A DNA stretch of 7,673 nt from Nitrososphaera sp. UBA217 (GTDB taxonomy: Archaea > Thermoproteota > Nitrososphaeria > Nitrososphaerales > Nitrososphaeraceae): NCBI GenBank assembly GCA_002501845.1, contig DAOL01000066.1, forward strand, positions 1 through 7,673, read 5' to 3'. Below the pieces are notes generated by a model that made no database searches, was not told the DNA's origin, and saw nothing but the letters and a program-made list of their open reading frames with translations. Both the position numbers and the translations under genes were made by a program. This document shows positions 1 to 6,184 of this stretch, piece after piece (position 1 is the first letter of the stretch; each line of letters starts with the position of its first letter).

Positions 1-389
1 TCGTAAAGCGCATTGAAAACCGGGAACGTCATCTTGACGAAATTGGAATCAAGTATTCGCTTGACCCTGTCTTCAAGCACATCAGAATTTGACAATCTGG
101 TCTTGACATCCTGCACGCTACCATCTGGGAGAGCGAGCTCTTGAGAGCCGACGTCGTCCGCAAATTTTTTTATTGTGCCGGTAGGGTTACTGTCGGCGGT
201 TATCGCCTTGTGCAACGACATGACAAACCGCTGCGCAAAGCCGGAAAATTCCTGCTCTGTCTTTTCCTTGTACTGGTTGAACTGCCGATAGCCCTTGCTC
301 CTCAGCAGCCCCTGTTTCATTATGTCCTTGCCGGCCTGCGTACTCCTCAGGGCCTCCATTGAAAAGATCGACTCATCCTTGCCGCTCAT
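1..389 (-). CDS. Uncharacterised protein, N-terminal 129 residues (runs off window start)
   Basis: I do not recognise this protein. The frame is open without a stop from the ATG at 389-387 to the window edge, giving 129 complete codons. The start is well fixed: it is the first start codon after an in-frame TAG 21 nt upstream, and none of the six codons between is ATG, GTG or TTG. It begins MSGKDESIFSMEALRSTQ and looks soluble, charged and mostly helical (for example QFNQYKEKTEQEFSGFAQRF around residues 38-57), with no signal peptide, membrane segment, cysteine or obvious catalytic motif. There is no Shine-Dalgarno sequence before the ATG, which fits a leaderless or near-leaderless transcript. 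It lies 78 nt downstream of rps7 on the same strand, behind a T-rich stretch, so it may be its own transcription unit. In many other archaea EF-2 occupies this place, but this sequence has no GTPase P-loop. Codon choice resembles the neighbouring genes, which argues for a real gene. Function unknown. Confidence 0.75.
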   Translation of the reverse strand, partial: MSGKDESIFSMEALRSTQAGKDIMKQGLLRSKGYRQFNQYKEKTEQEFSGFAQRFVMSLHKAITADSNPTGTIKKFADDVGSQELALPDGSVQDVKTRLSNSDVLEDRVKRILDSNFVKMTFPVFNALY

Positions 390-419
390 TTCTTTGCTAT
401 CTGTTGTCTAGTCAGCCAT

Positions 420-427
420 TGATAAGC
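420..427 (-). promoter_or_regulatory. Possible weak TATA element for the 1-389 gene
   Basis: Read on the minus strand, the rps7-downstream gap contains GCTTATCA, centred about 34 nt before the ATG at 389. With the usual archaeal distance of about 26 nt from TATA centre to transcription start, the RNA would begin some 8 nt before the ATG. That agrees with the lack of a Shine-Dalgarno sequence there. The match to an archaeal TATA box is poor, so this is only a candidate. Confidence 0.28.
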
Positions 428-440
428 GTAATGGGAGGCC

Positions 441-463
441 AGAAAGGACAAGAATGAAAAAGA
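441..463 (-). terminator. T-rich stretch after rps7, possible archaeal oligo-T terminator
   Basis: Immediately after the rps7 stop codon (470-468) the minus strand is strongly T-rich: a TCTTTTTC run at 463-456 followed by further T/C clusters (ATTCTTG, CCTTTCT). Archaeal RNA polymerase can terminate at oligo-T tracts in the non-template strand without a hairpin, and I see no stable hairpin here. This is a plausible end for the RNA polymerase / ribosomal protein transcript, but a run of five T is modest and read-through is likely. Confidence 0.4.
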
Positions 464-467
464 TGTC

Positions 468-1073
468 TTACCTTGAAGCCATCGCGATTCTTTCTTGCTC
501 GTTCTTTTTCTTTACCGCGTGGCTTGCCATGTCGTTGTTGGAAGCAAGAATGATTTCCTTGGCAAGCGCTTCTTCAATCGCCTGCGGGCTGCTGTATGTC
601 GACTCCCTCACGCCCTCTGCGATAAAGCGCAGCGCAAGGTCCACTCTGCGCAGCGGGGCGACGTCGACTGACACGTGATAAACGACGCCACCGTACACGA
701 TGCGTGTCGTGTCCTCGTTTGGCGATGAATTCTCGATTGCCCTTACCAATAGTTCAACCGGGTTCTTGCCGGTTTCAAGGTGTATGATTTCAAACGCTGT
801 CTTCACAATGTTCAACATCCTCGCCTTCTTGCCGCCCATCCTGCCAGTGTTCTTGGCGTATTTCTTGCCAAAGTGCATCATCTTGTTTGCAAGGCGCTCG
901 ACGATGTTGACCTCTGCCTTTTTAAGACGCTTGTGCTCGTGTCTTCCAAACGTTACCGGGATTACCGCGGGTTTCAGGCTGATCACGTTCTTCAAGCCCG
1001 GGTCGTTTATCGCAATCTCAGTCGTGTCCCACTTGTGGAATAGCTGGATGTGTACCTGCTCTTTCCCACTCAT
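468..1073 (-). CDS. rps7: Small-subunit ribosomal protein uS7 (S7/S5e family)
   Basis: This protein nucleates assembly of the 3' major domain of 16S rRNA (the head of the small subunit) and contacts tRNA near the E site. At 201 residues it has the usual archaeal length, longer than the roughly 155 residues of bacterial S7. Recognisable blocks are the basic helical region with [20 protein letters not shown] (residues 75-94), the family signature [21 protein letters not shown] (104-124; 21 residues, key elements NPVELL and AIENSSP), and [16 protein letters not shown] (136-151). The N-terminal part, with LFHKWD and [13 protein letters not shown], is of archaeal/eukaryotic type. The start ATG at 1073-1071 overlaps the rps12 stop as ATGA, so the two are probably translationally coupled. 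A purine-rich AAGGAG lies inside the end of rps12, about 11 nt before the ATG. It is the last recognisable gene of the cluster. Identification is secure. Confidence 0.97.
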   Translation of the reverse strand: MSGKEQVHIQLFHKWDTTEIAINDPGLKNVISLKPAVIPVTFGRHEHKRLKKAEVNIVERLANKMMHFGKKYAKNTGRMGGKKARMLNIVKTAFEIIHLETGKNPVELLVRAIENSSPNEDTTRIVYGGVVYHVSVDVAPLRRVDLALRFIAEGVRESTYSSPQAIEEALAKEIILASNNDMASHAVKKKNEQERIAMASR

Positions 1074-1507
1074 CTTCTCGGCTTCTCCTTCCTTCCGTGT
1101 ACTAGCTCGTTCAATGAAACACCGTTGACTTTAAAGACCTGCCACCTGACGCCGGGAATGTCGCCCATTGCGCCGCCCATCGAGCCCCCAATGCCGCCTA
1201 TAATGACCTCGTCGTGCTCGTCAACAAAGTTGAGAGCGCCGTCCTTTGGCAAGAATGCAGTAACAGACTTGCCGTTCTTTATCAGCTGAACCCTGACGCA
1301 CTTGCGAACTGCAGAGTTGGGCTGCTTAGACTCGATGCCTACTTTTTCCAGCACTATACCCCTTGCCTGTGGCGCGCCCTCTAGCGGGTTTGCCTTCTTG
1401 TCAAGCATAAGCATCCTTCTCTTGTAGTACTTGTCTGCCCACCTAGCGCGGCTCTTCTTTGACTTAAGAACCCTTCCTGCAAACAGACCTAGCGGAGATT
1501 TACCCAT
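1070..1507 (-). CDS. rps12: Small-subunit ribosomal protein uS12 (S12/S23e family)
   Basis: uS12 sits at the decoding centre of the small subunit and influences translational accuracy. The 145-residue length is typical for archaea. Diagnostic blocks are the basic N-terminal region (residues 1-31, [17 protein letters not shown]), the archaeal/eukaryotic segment [17 protein letters not shown] (41-57), the decoding-site loop [10 protein letters not shown] (61-70), and the second conserved loop [17 protein letters not shown] (116-132). A glycine-rich stretch, [12 protein letters not shown] (104-115), precedes the second loop. The start ATG at 1507-1505 overlaps the last codons of nusA by 8 nt and the stop overlaps rps7 as ATGA, so nusA, rps12 and rps7 look like one coupled translation unit. 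Only a weak GAGTGA precedes the start, which also points to coupling. Identification is secure. Confidence 0.97.
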   Translation of the reverse strand: MGKSPLGLFAGRVLKSKKSRARWADKYYKRRMLMLDKKANPLEGAPQARGIVLEKVGIESKQPNSAVRKCVRVQLIKNGKSVTAFLPKDGALNFVDEHDEVIIGGIGGSMGGAMGDIPGVRWQVFKVNGVSLNELVHGRKEKPRR

Positions 1508-1973
1508 CGATATTCACTCTATTACTATTACCCTGTTCAGGGCTAACTATCTGCACATTGGTTATTTGGAAGTATCTCTTCGCAAGAAGCCTTGCCTTCT
1601 CGGCATTTCTGCCCTCCCGGCCAACGACAGCGCCCTTTTTCCTCTGATCGACCATGATAATGGCCTGTTTTGTCCCGTCGTTCCTGTCAGATATTCTGAT
1701 GTCATTTACCATGTCGGCGTTCAGCATGTTACGGATAAATTCCGCAGGGTCGTCAGAAAATTCGACAAGTTCTATCTTTTTTGCAACGACGTTCTGCAAT
1801 TGCTTGATAGTTGAGCCGCCCTTGCCTATCGCAAGACCCATCTGGCCCTTGTTAACGACAAATATAACGCGGTCCATCTTTTCGTCGACGATGCAGTCCC
1901 TCGCAGTGGCGCTGGTCATGCTCTGGAAAAGTGACATCAACCGCAGCTCGTCAGAGGTTAGCTTGATCTCCAT
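1500..1973 (-). CDS. nusA: Archaeal NusA-like transcription factor (two KH domains)
   Basis: This is the short archaeal NusA, which has two KH RNA-binding domains and lacks the N-terminal polymerase-binding and S1 domains of bacterial NusA. It probably binds nascent RNA next to RNA polymerase, but the exact archaeal role is less well established than the bacterial pausing and termination role. The protein has 157 residues. KH1 has its GXXG loop as [12 protein letters not shown] (48-59, GKGG at 50-53). KH2 has [20 protein letters not shown] (116-135, GREG at 118-121). A short polar tail (about 144-157) follows. Both GXXG loops are intact, so RNA binding is likely retained. The ATG at 1973 starts the conserved [13 protein letters not shown] block and is preceded at about 10 nt by a weak GGGGA. 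The gene lies between the L30e gene and rps12, the standard archaeal arrangement, and its last 8 nt overlap rps12. The 87-nt upstream gap may hold a promoter. Confidence 0.95.
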   Translation of the reverse strand: MEIKLTSDELRLMSLFQSMTSATARDCIVDEKMDRVIFVVNKGQMGLAIGKGGSTIKQLQNVVAKKIELVEFSDDPAEFIRNMLNADMVNDIRISDRNDGTKQAIIMVDQRKKGAVVGREGRNAEKARLLAKRYFQITNVQIVSPEQGNSNRVNIDG

Positions 1974-2060
1974 TATTACAGCGTCCCCGTGACGTGCGGT
2001 CCGAATGACGACGACAACAAATCAAGCTTCCAACTCACGCTCAATTTAAGTCTTGGTACC
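1974..2060 (-). other. Intergenic leader between the L30e gene and nusA
   Basis: This 87-nt gap is the longest break in an otherwise overlapping gene cluster. It holds a TATA-like element near its upstream end, a GTC-repeat-like stretch (around 2005-2020) and a weak GGGGA about 10 nt before the nusA ATG. A tiny 4-bp stem (CGTC/GACG with a 5-nt loop) overlaps the GGGGA, but it is too short to call a regulatory structure. No small ORF is convincing. Confidence 0.6.
2043..2056 (-). promoter_or_regulatory. Candidate internal BRE/TATA promoter for nusA-rps12-rps7
   Basis: On the minus strand the sequence reads CCAAGACTTAAATT: an A-containing BRE-like block followed directly by a TATA-like CTTAAATT (2050-2043). 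It lies just after the L30e stop codon. A start about 26 nt from the TATA centre would fall near 2020 and give nusA a leader of about 47 nt. The position and AT-richness against a roughly 50% GC background make it plausible, but it is inferred from sequence alone. Confidence 0.4.
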
Positions 2061-2375
2061 TTACTTTGCTGCCGTCCCTTTTTCCGACATTATGGCGTCG
2101 ATCTCTGCTGCGCTTCCGCTGCTGATCGCTATTGCGGTGATCCGAAAAGGCTTGTTGCAGAGTTTGCCGAGCTGCACTGAAGTGCCGGGATATTCATAGA
2201 CTGGAACATTTGCAGTCTTTGTCTGCTCTTCTAGCCTTGTCCTGTCGTCCAAGTCGATAGACTTGCTGACGATTATTAGTTTCGTTCCTTTGACTGATTG
2301 CAAGACTTCCTTGACGCCACTTTTGTACCCGTTGGCGGCTACTGCGTCCTTAATCACTTTTTCCAGCGCTTTCAT
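2061..2375 (-). CDS. rpl30e: L30e-family ribosomal / RNA-binding protein (eL30, L7Ae superfamily)
   Basis: This 104-residue protein matches the archaeal/eukaryotic eL30 group of the L7Ae/L30e/S12e/Gadd45 fold, small alpha-beta proteins that bind kink-turn RNA. Family features are GYKSGVKEVLQSVKGTKLII (residues 16-35), corresponding to the glycine-containing RNA-binding loop, helix and first central strand. VPVYEYPGTSVQLGKLCNKP (57-76) is the conserved Y.GTS..LG block, and TAIAISSGSAAEI (80-92) is the last strand. It probably belongs to the large ribosomal subunit; a role as another kink-turn binder cannot be excluded from sequence. Its place between rpoA and nusA is the classic one for archaeal rpl30e. 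The start lies inside rpoA, giving a 26-nt overlap. This start is supported because helix 1 of the fold begins directly after it and a good Shine-Dalgarno sequence stands 6 nt upstream. Confidence 0.92.
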   Translation of the reverse strand: MKALEKVIKDAVAANGYKSGVKEVLQSVKGTKLIIVSKSIDLDDRTRLEEQTKTANVPVYEYPGTSVQLGKLCNKPFRITAIAISSGSAAEIDAIMSEKGTAAK

Positions 2376-5300
2376 TATCCTTCACCTTCATGTACAGGTC
2401 TACCATTCCCGTGCCGATAGGCACAGTGGCACCTACTATAACGTTTTCCGTGACTCCTTTCAGCGTTTCAATCTGTCCTTCTAGCGATGCCCTTGCAATT
2501 GTCGGAACTGTAATTTCGAACGCAGCCCTTGCAAGCACCGATGTCTTTGTTCCGGCGATACCGTGCCTGCCTATTTGCTGAAGGTAGCCTTTAGACGTCA
2601 TCAGGTCTGCAACCAGCATGATGTGACGCGTATCCACTTCAAGGCCCTGTTCTTCAAGCGTATTTGTTATCTCTTTTATCAATGCAGTCCTTGCCGCTTC
2701 GATGCCAAGCGTTTGCCATATCTCGTAGACGTTGTTTGTAGTGATTCTGGTAAGGTCGACGCCTTCGACTGCCACTACTTTTGAAAGATTAGAGCCTGCG
2801 GTCTGGATTACCCACTCTTCGTCCTGTTTTACGATAGTCACGCGCTCAATGTCCGGCACGCCCTTTACTCTGGTGTTGAGCAGCTTGCTCTTGAGCGTCA
2901 GGAGTGTCTGTGCGTCCGGCTCGTCCGGGACTATTATCTTTATTGAGAGCTTGTTTTCATTCGGCTTGATGGTATATTTCTTCTTCGAGCCTTCAAGGAC
3001 TTCCTGTACATCGGCAAAACTGCATCCCCGCTCAGCAAGCTTGGCTTCAGACAGGTTGAACGTCAGAAGGCCGCTGTAATCAGTGTCAGTCAAGTCCACA
3101 ACGTCGCCTATCTGGGTGAAGAGTATCTCCCTTGCGACTTCAAGCGCTTTTTCTCTCGACACCTTGTGTTCCTCGTCGAGATAGATGTCCATCGTGGGCG
3201 TCACTGGCTTTTTGCGCGCGTCCACAAGCTCGATGAGCCTCGGTAGGCCGAGCGTCACGTTCCTCTCTTTTACGCCTGCAAAGTGGAACGTCCTGAGGGT
3301 CATCTGAGTTCCTGGCTCCCCAATCGATTGCGCGGTGACGACGCCGACTGCTTCTCCCGGCTCTGCCAGTGCCCTATCAATCAGGTCGAGCACTTTCTTC
3401 ATGACTTTTTCAACGCCTTCCTTGCTGAGCCTGTTTTCAAGAAGTGTCTTTTCCAGGTTGGTCTTCATCCTTGGGTTGAGGTTCTCGGCGTACTTGCCAA
3501 TGATTCCCTTGATAACGTCCTCTGTTGCCTTCCTGCCCTCGTCGACTACAGATTCAGCTTCAATGAGCCTCGAAATGTTGACTGCTTCTCCGTGGTCGCT
3601 CTTGGCAGTATCAATGCCATCCTCGCCGTAGAGATACTGCACGATGTTTCCGTGAGGGTCGCGCACCGTCTGGTCGTACTCGATCTTCAGGTGCTCCAGC
3701 GCGTTGATAAGCCTCCTCTGCATATAGCCAGACTGCTGCGTCCTGACTGCAGTGTCAACAAGGCCTTCCCTTCCGCCCATTGCGTGGAAGAAGAATTCAA
3801 GCGGCGAGAGGCCGTCTCGATAGTTTGACTTGACAAAACCTTTAGCGTCCGGGTTCGCGTCTTTTGGCTTAAAGTGCGATAGCGCCCTGTTGTGATAGCC
3901 CTTTTGGATCCTCTTTCCCCTTATCGACTGTTGACCAAGAGCCGCAGTCATTTGGCCGATGTTGAGGGTCGAACCTCTTGCGCCCGTCGATGCCATTATC
4001 ACCCCTGAGTTCTCGTCCGGGAACGCCCTGTCGGCTGTCCTGCCGGCCCTGTCACGGGCACGCGACAATTCATTGACTACATACAATTCAAGTGCTTCTT
4101 CTGCAGCGAGACCCCTTGTCAGCGGAAGCGTGCCGTCATTGTACTGCTGTATTAGCTCGTAGACTTTTTCGTAGGTCTTTTGGATGATGTCGCTTATTTC
4201 CTGTCTTGTTTCCGGCGAGAGCCATAGGTCAGAGTAGCCGTAGGTGAATCCCCTGTGAGTGATATATGTCTTAAGCGTGGTGAGGATCGAGTCGAGGAAC
4301 TTTCTTGCTTCGTCCGTGCCGTAGTCCTTGGCTATCCTGTGGAGCACACTGTCCGGCTCTTCAGCGCCAATCGACGCTTTATCTATTACTCCACTCATTA
4401 GCTCGCCGTTCTTTATAACGACGTCCTTACCCTCACCTTTTGCGGCTTTGTTCCATTTCGACGTGATAATAAAGTTAAAATCTTTTGGAAGGAAGAGCGA
4501 GAACAGTTGCCTGCCTGCGTACAGCTTTTGGCCGTCCTTCGTTACCGCCGGCTCTGGCAGCGGACCTTCGTAGCCGCCCGTCATCGCAAGGTTTGCAAAC
4601 TCATCCTTTGTAAGCGTGGTTCCATCGCGTGTCAACATGAAGGCACCTGTGATAAAGTCCCTGATGCCGCCTATGATAGGTCCCCCGTACCTTGGCGATA
4701 TCAGCTGGTCCTGCACCCTCATAAGAAGGGTAGCTTCTGCCCTTGCTTCTTCGCTCTGCGGCACGTGGAGATTCATCTCGTCCCCGTCAAAGTCAGCGTT
4801 GTAGGGCGGGCATACTGCCGGGTGCAAGCGGAACGTCCTGTACGGAAGCACCCTAACGCTGTGCGCCATGATTGACATCCTATGGAGCGACGGCTGCCTG
4901 TTGAAAATTACGATGTCGCCGTCTGCCAAGTGGCGTTCGACGATATAGGCTGAAGCAAGCGAATCGGCTATTGCCTTCCTGTCTGTCACGTAGTCAAGCC
5001 TTATCTTGACGCCGTCTGGCCTGATGATGTAGTTTGCGCCAGGGTACATGTTCGGACCGTTCATCACCAGCTCCTTGAGCCGCTCTAGGTTCCACTGCGA
5101 CACGGTTTCTGGGATTGTAAGTTTCTTGGCAACGTCAGTTGGTACGCCAACATCTGCAATCGTAAGGTTGGGGTCCGGCGAAATTACTGTCCTGCTGGAA
5201 AAGTCGACGCGCTTGCCCGAAAGTGAGCCTCTGAACCTTCCCTCCTTACCCTTGAGCCGCTGCGTCAGGGTCTTGAGCGGCCTGCCCGATCTGTGGTGGG

Positions 5301-6168
5301 CCTGGGGAATGCCTGACACTTCGTTATCAAAGTACGTCGTGACATGGTACTGTAGCAGGTCGACTAGGTCCTGCACGATGAGCGGCGGGGTTCCTGCCTC
5401 CTTGCTCTCCTTGAGGCGTTGGTTGACCCTGATGATGTCCACCAGCTTGTGTGTCAGGTCGTCCTCAGACCTAATTCCTGTTTCAAGTATGATTGACGGT
5501 CTGACTGTCACCGGCGGCACGGGCAGCACCTGCAGCACGAACCATTCTGGCCTTGCCGTCTTGTAATCGTAACCCAGAAGAGTTAGGTCGTCGTCTGGAA
5601 TGTGGCTGAGCCTTTCGCGTATCGTAATTGGCAATAGCCGGTTTTCTCCGGCGTCCGTCTTTTCTACAAATATCGTCGGCTTTGTGAATATCAAGTCATA
5701 CTGGTCTTTGCCGCAGTGCGGGCAGAGCTTTACCTTCTTCGACCGCTCGATTATTTCGTCCTTGATGTTTTCAAGGGTAATGACCGCATAAGCGGCCTTC
5801 GCGTCGCGGATTGACTTGTAGTGAGCGAGCTCTTCCGGTTCGAGCTTTATCCTGTTGCACGACCTGCATGATATCAACAAAAGCTTGTGTATATCGTCAA
5901 CGAAAGCGATGTGAAGCACCGGTTCAGCAAGCTCGATGTGACCAAAGTGTCCGGGGCATTTTGCAGAAGTATTTCCACATGTGGCACACTTTTGGCCCGG
6001 CTCGAGAGTCCCGAGCCTGTTATCCATCAAGCCGCCCTGCACCGGCATACCGTCTTCGTCGTACGTCTCGGGCGCCGTGATCTCGGCTACAGAGAACTTG
6101 CGCACTTCGGTTGGCGACCAGACGCTGAACTTTATTCCGCCCAATATTTTTGCAGATTCTTCCATCAT
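2350..6168 (-). CDS. rpoA: DNA-directed RNA polymerase subunit A, unsplit (A' + A'' in one chain)
   Basis: This is the largest catalytic subunit of archaeal RNA polymerase, homologous to eukaryotic Rpb1 and bacterial beta'. At 1272 residues it carries everything that most archaea divide between A' (about 880) and A'' (about 390). In order: a clamp zinc site CATCGNTSAKCPGH (C61, C64, C71, H74); a second zinc site from C101/C104 and C149/C152; the active-site motif NADFDGD (457-463), with D459, D461 and D463 holding the catalytic Mg2+; the bridge helix after FFFHAMGGREGLVDTA (about 792-830); the usual A'/A'' junction zone (about 865-890), uninterrupted; the trigger loop QSIGEPGTQMTLRTFHFAGV (947-966), with L958 and H962 matching yeast Rpb1 L1081 and H1085; and the A'' C-terminal GRHGIAGTKTSVLARAAFE block. 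No intein or insertion is evident. The start is the first of two adjacent ATGs, 9 nt after GGAGG. It follows rpoB by 14 nt and overlaps the L30e gene by 26 nt. Confidence 0.98.
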   Translation of the reverse strand: MMEESAKILGGIKFSVWSPTEVRKFSVAEITAPETYDEDGMPVQGGLMDNRLGTLEPGQKCATCGNTSAKCPGHFGHIELAEPVLHIAFVDDIHKLLLISCRSCNRIKLEPEELAHYKSIRDAKAAYAVITLENIKDEIIERSKKVKLCPHCGKDQYDLIFTKPTIFVEKTDAGENRLLPITIRERLSHIPDDDLTLLGYDYKTARPEWFVLQVLPVPPVTVRPSIILETGIRSEDDLTHKLVDIIRVNQRLKESKEAGTPPLIVQDLVDLLQYHVTTYFDNEVSGIPQAHHRSGRPLKTLTQRLKGKEGRFRGSLSGKRVDFSSRTVISPDPNLTIADVGVPTDVAKKLTIPETVSQWNLERLKELVMNGPNMYPGANYIIRPDGVKIRLDYVTDRKAIADSLASAYIVERHLADGDIVIFNRQPSLHRMSIMAHSVRVLPYRTFRLHPAVCPPYNADFDGDEMNLHVPQSEEARAEATLLMRVQDQLISPRYGGPIIGGIRDFITGAFMLTRDGTTLTKDEFANLAMTGGYEGPLPEPAVTKDGQKLYAGRQLFSLFLPKDFNFIITSKWNKAAKGEGKDVVIKNGELMSGVIDKASIGAEEPDSVLHRIAKDYGTDEARKFLDSILTTLKTYITHRGFTYGYSDLWLSPETRQEISDIIQKTYEKVYELIQQYNDGTLPLTRGLAAEEALELYVVNELSRARDRAGRTADRAFPDENSGVIMASTGARGSTLNIGQMTAALGQQSIRGKRIQKGYHNRALSHFKPKDANPDAKGFVKSNYRDGLSPLEFFFHAMGGREGLVDTAVRTQQSGYMQRRLINALEHLKIEYDQTVRDPHGNIVQYLYGEDGIDTAKSDHGEAVNISRLIEAESVVDEGRKATEDVIKGIIGKYAENLNPRMKTNLEKTLLENRLSKEGVEKVMKKVLDLIDRALAEPGEAVGVVTAQSIGEPGTQMTLRTFHFAGVKERNVTLGLPRLIELVDARKKPVTPTMDIYLDEEHKVSREKALEVAREILFTQIGDVVDLTDTDYSGLLTFNLSEAKLAERGCSFADVQEVLEGSKKKYTIKPNENKLSIKIIVPDEPDAQTLLTLKSKLLNTRVKGVPDIERVTIVKQDEEWVIQTAGSNLSKVVAVEGVDLTRITTNNVYEIWQTLGIEAARTALIKEITNTLEEQGLEVDTRHIMLVADLMTSKGYLQQIGRHGIAGTKTSVLARAAFEITVPTIARASLEGQIETLKGVTENVIVGATVPIGTGMVDLYMKVKDNESAGKSD
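2382..2388 (-). promoter_or_regulatory. Ribosome binding site of the L30e gene, inside rpoA
   Basis: AAGGTGA on the minus strand stands 6 nt before the L30e ATG (2375). It matches the core of the archaeal Shine-Dalgarno sequence, which pairs with the CACCU at the 3' end of 16S rRNA. It is embedded in the codons for the rpoA C-terminus, so ribosomes can initiate L30e within the rpoA reading frame. It decides the overlapping start in favour of position 2375. Confidence 0.7.
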
Positions 6169-6177
6169 CCCAATTTG

Positions 6178-6184
6178 CCTCCTT
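6178..6184 (-). promoter_or_regulatory. Ribosome binding site of rpoA
   Basis: The minus strand reads TAAGGAGG across the end of rpoB, so the rpoB stop codon (6185-6183) overlaps a strong AAGGAGG Shine-Dalgarno sequence. GGAGG ends 9 nt before the ATG at 6168 and 12 nt before the second ATG at 6165, which favours the first. The layout suggests coupled translation of B and A, which would help balance the two subunits. Confidence 0.75.

Noticed and set aside
141..362. A 73-codon plus-strand frame near the window start
   Set aside because: It lies antisense to the frame at 1-389, which has a better start context, is open to the edge and shows codon use like its neighbours.
379..389. Shared MSGK[DE] N-terminus of uS7 and the 1-389 protein, considered as a sign of gene duplication
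   Set aside because: The similarity ends after five residues and the codons differ, so chance is the simpler explanation.
700..1128. A 142-codon plus-strand frame with hydrophobic stretches resembling a membrane protein
   Set aside because: It is antisense to rps7 and the end of rps12; the apparent membrane segments are reverse complements of lysine/glutamate-rich codons.
1981..1993. Small inverted repeat CGTC-N5-GACG before nusA, considered as a hairpin hiding the ribosome binding site
   Set aside because: Only four base pairs can form and the flanking bases do not extend the stem, so it is not distinguishable from chance.
3283..3828. A 181-codon open frame on the plus strand opposite rpoA
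   Set aside because: It lies entirely antisense to the bridge-helix and trigger-loop part of rpoA, its product resembles no family, and such frames are expected opposite a long conserved gene.
5048..5566. A 172-codon serine/leucine-rich open frame on the plus strand
   Set aside because: It is antisense to the N-terminal third of rpoA and has the low-complexity composition of a shadow frame.
2350..6168. Search for an intein or mobile insertion in rpoA
   Set aside because: The total length and the spacing of all conserved motifs match the sum of A' and A'', and no intein splice-junction motifs are visible.
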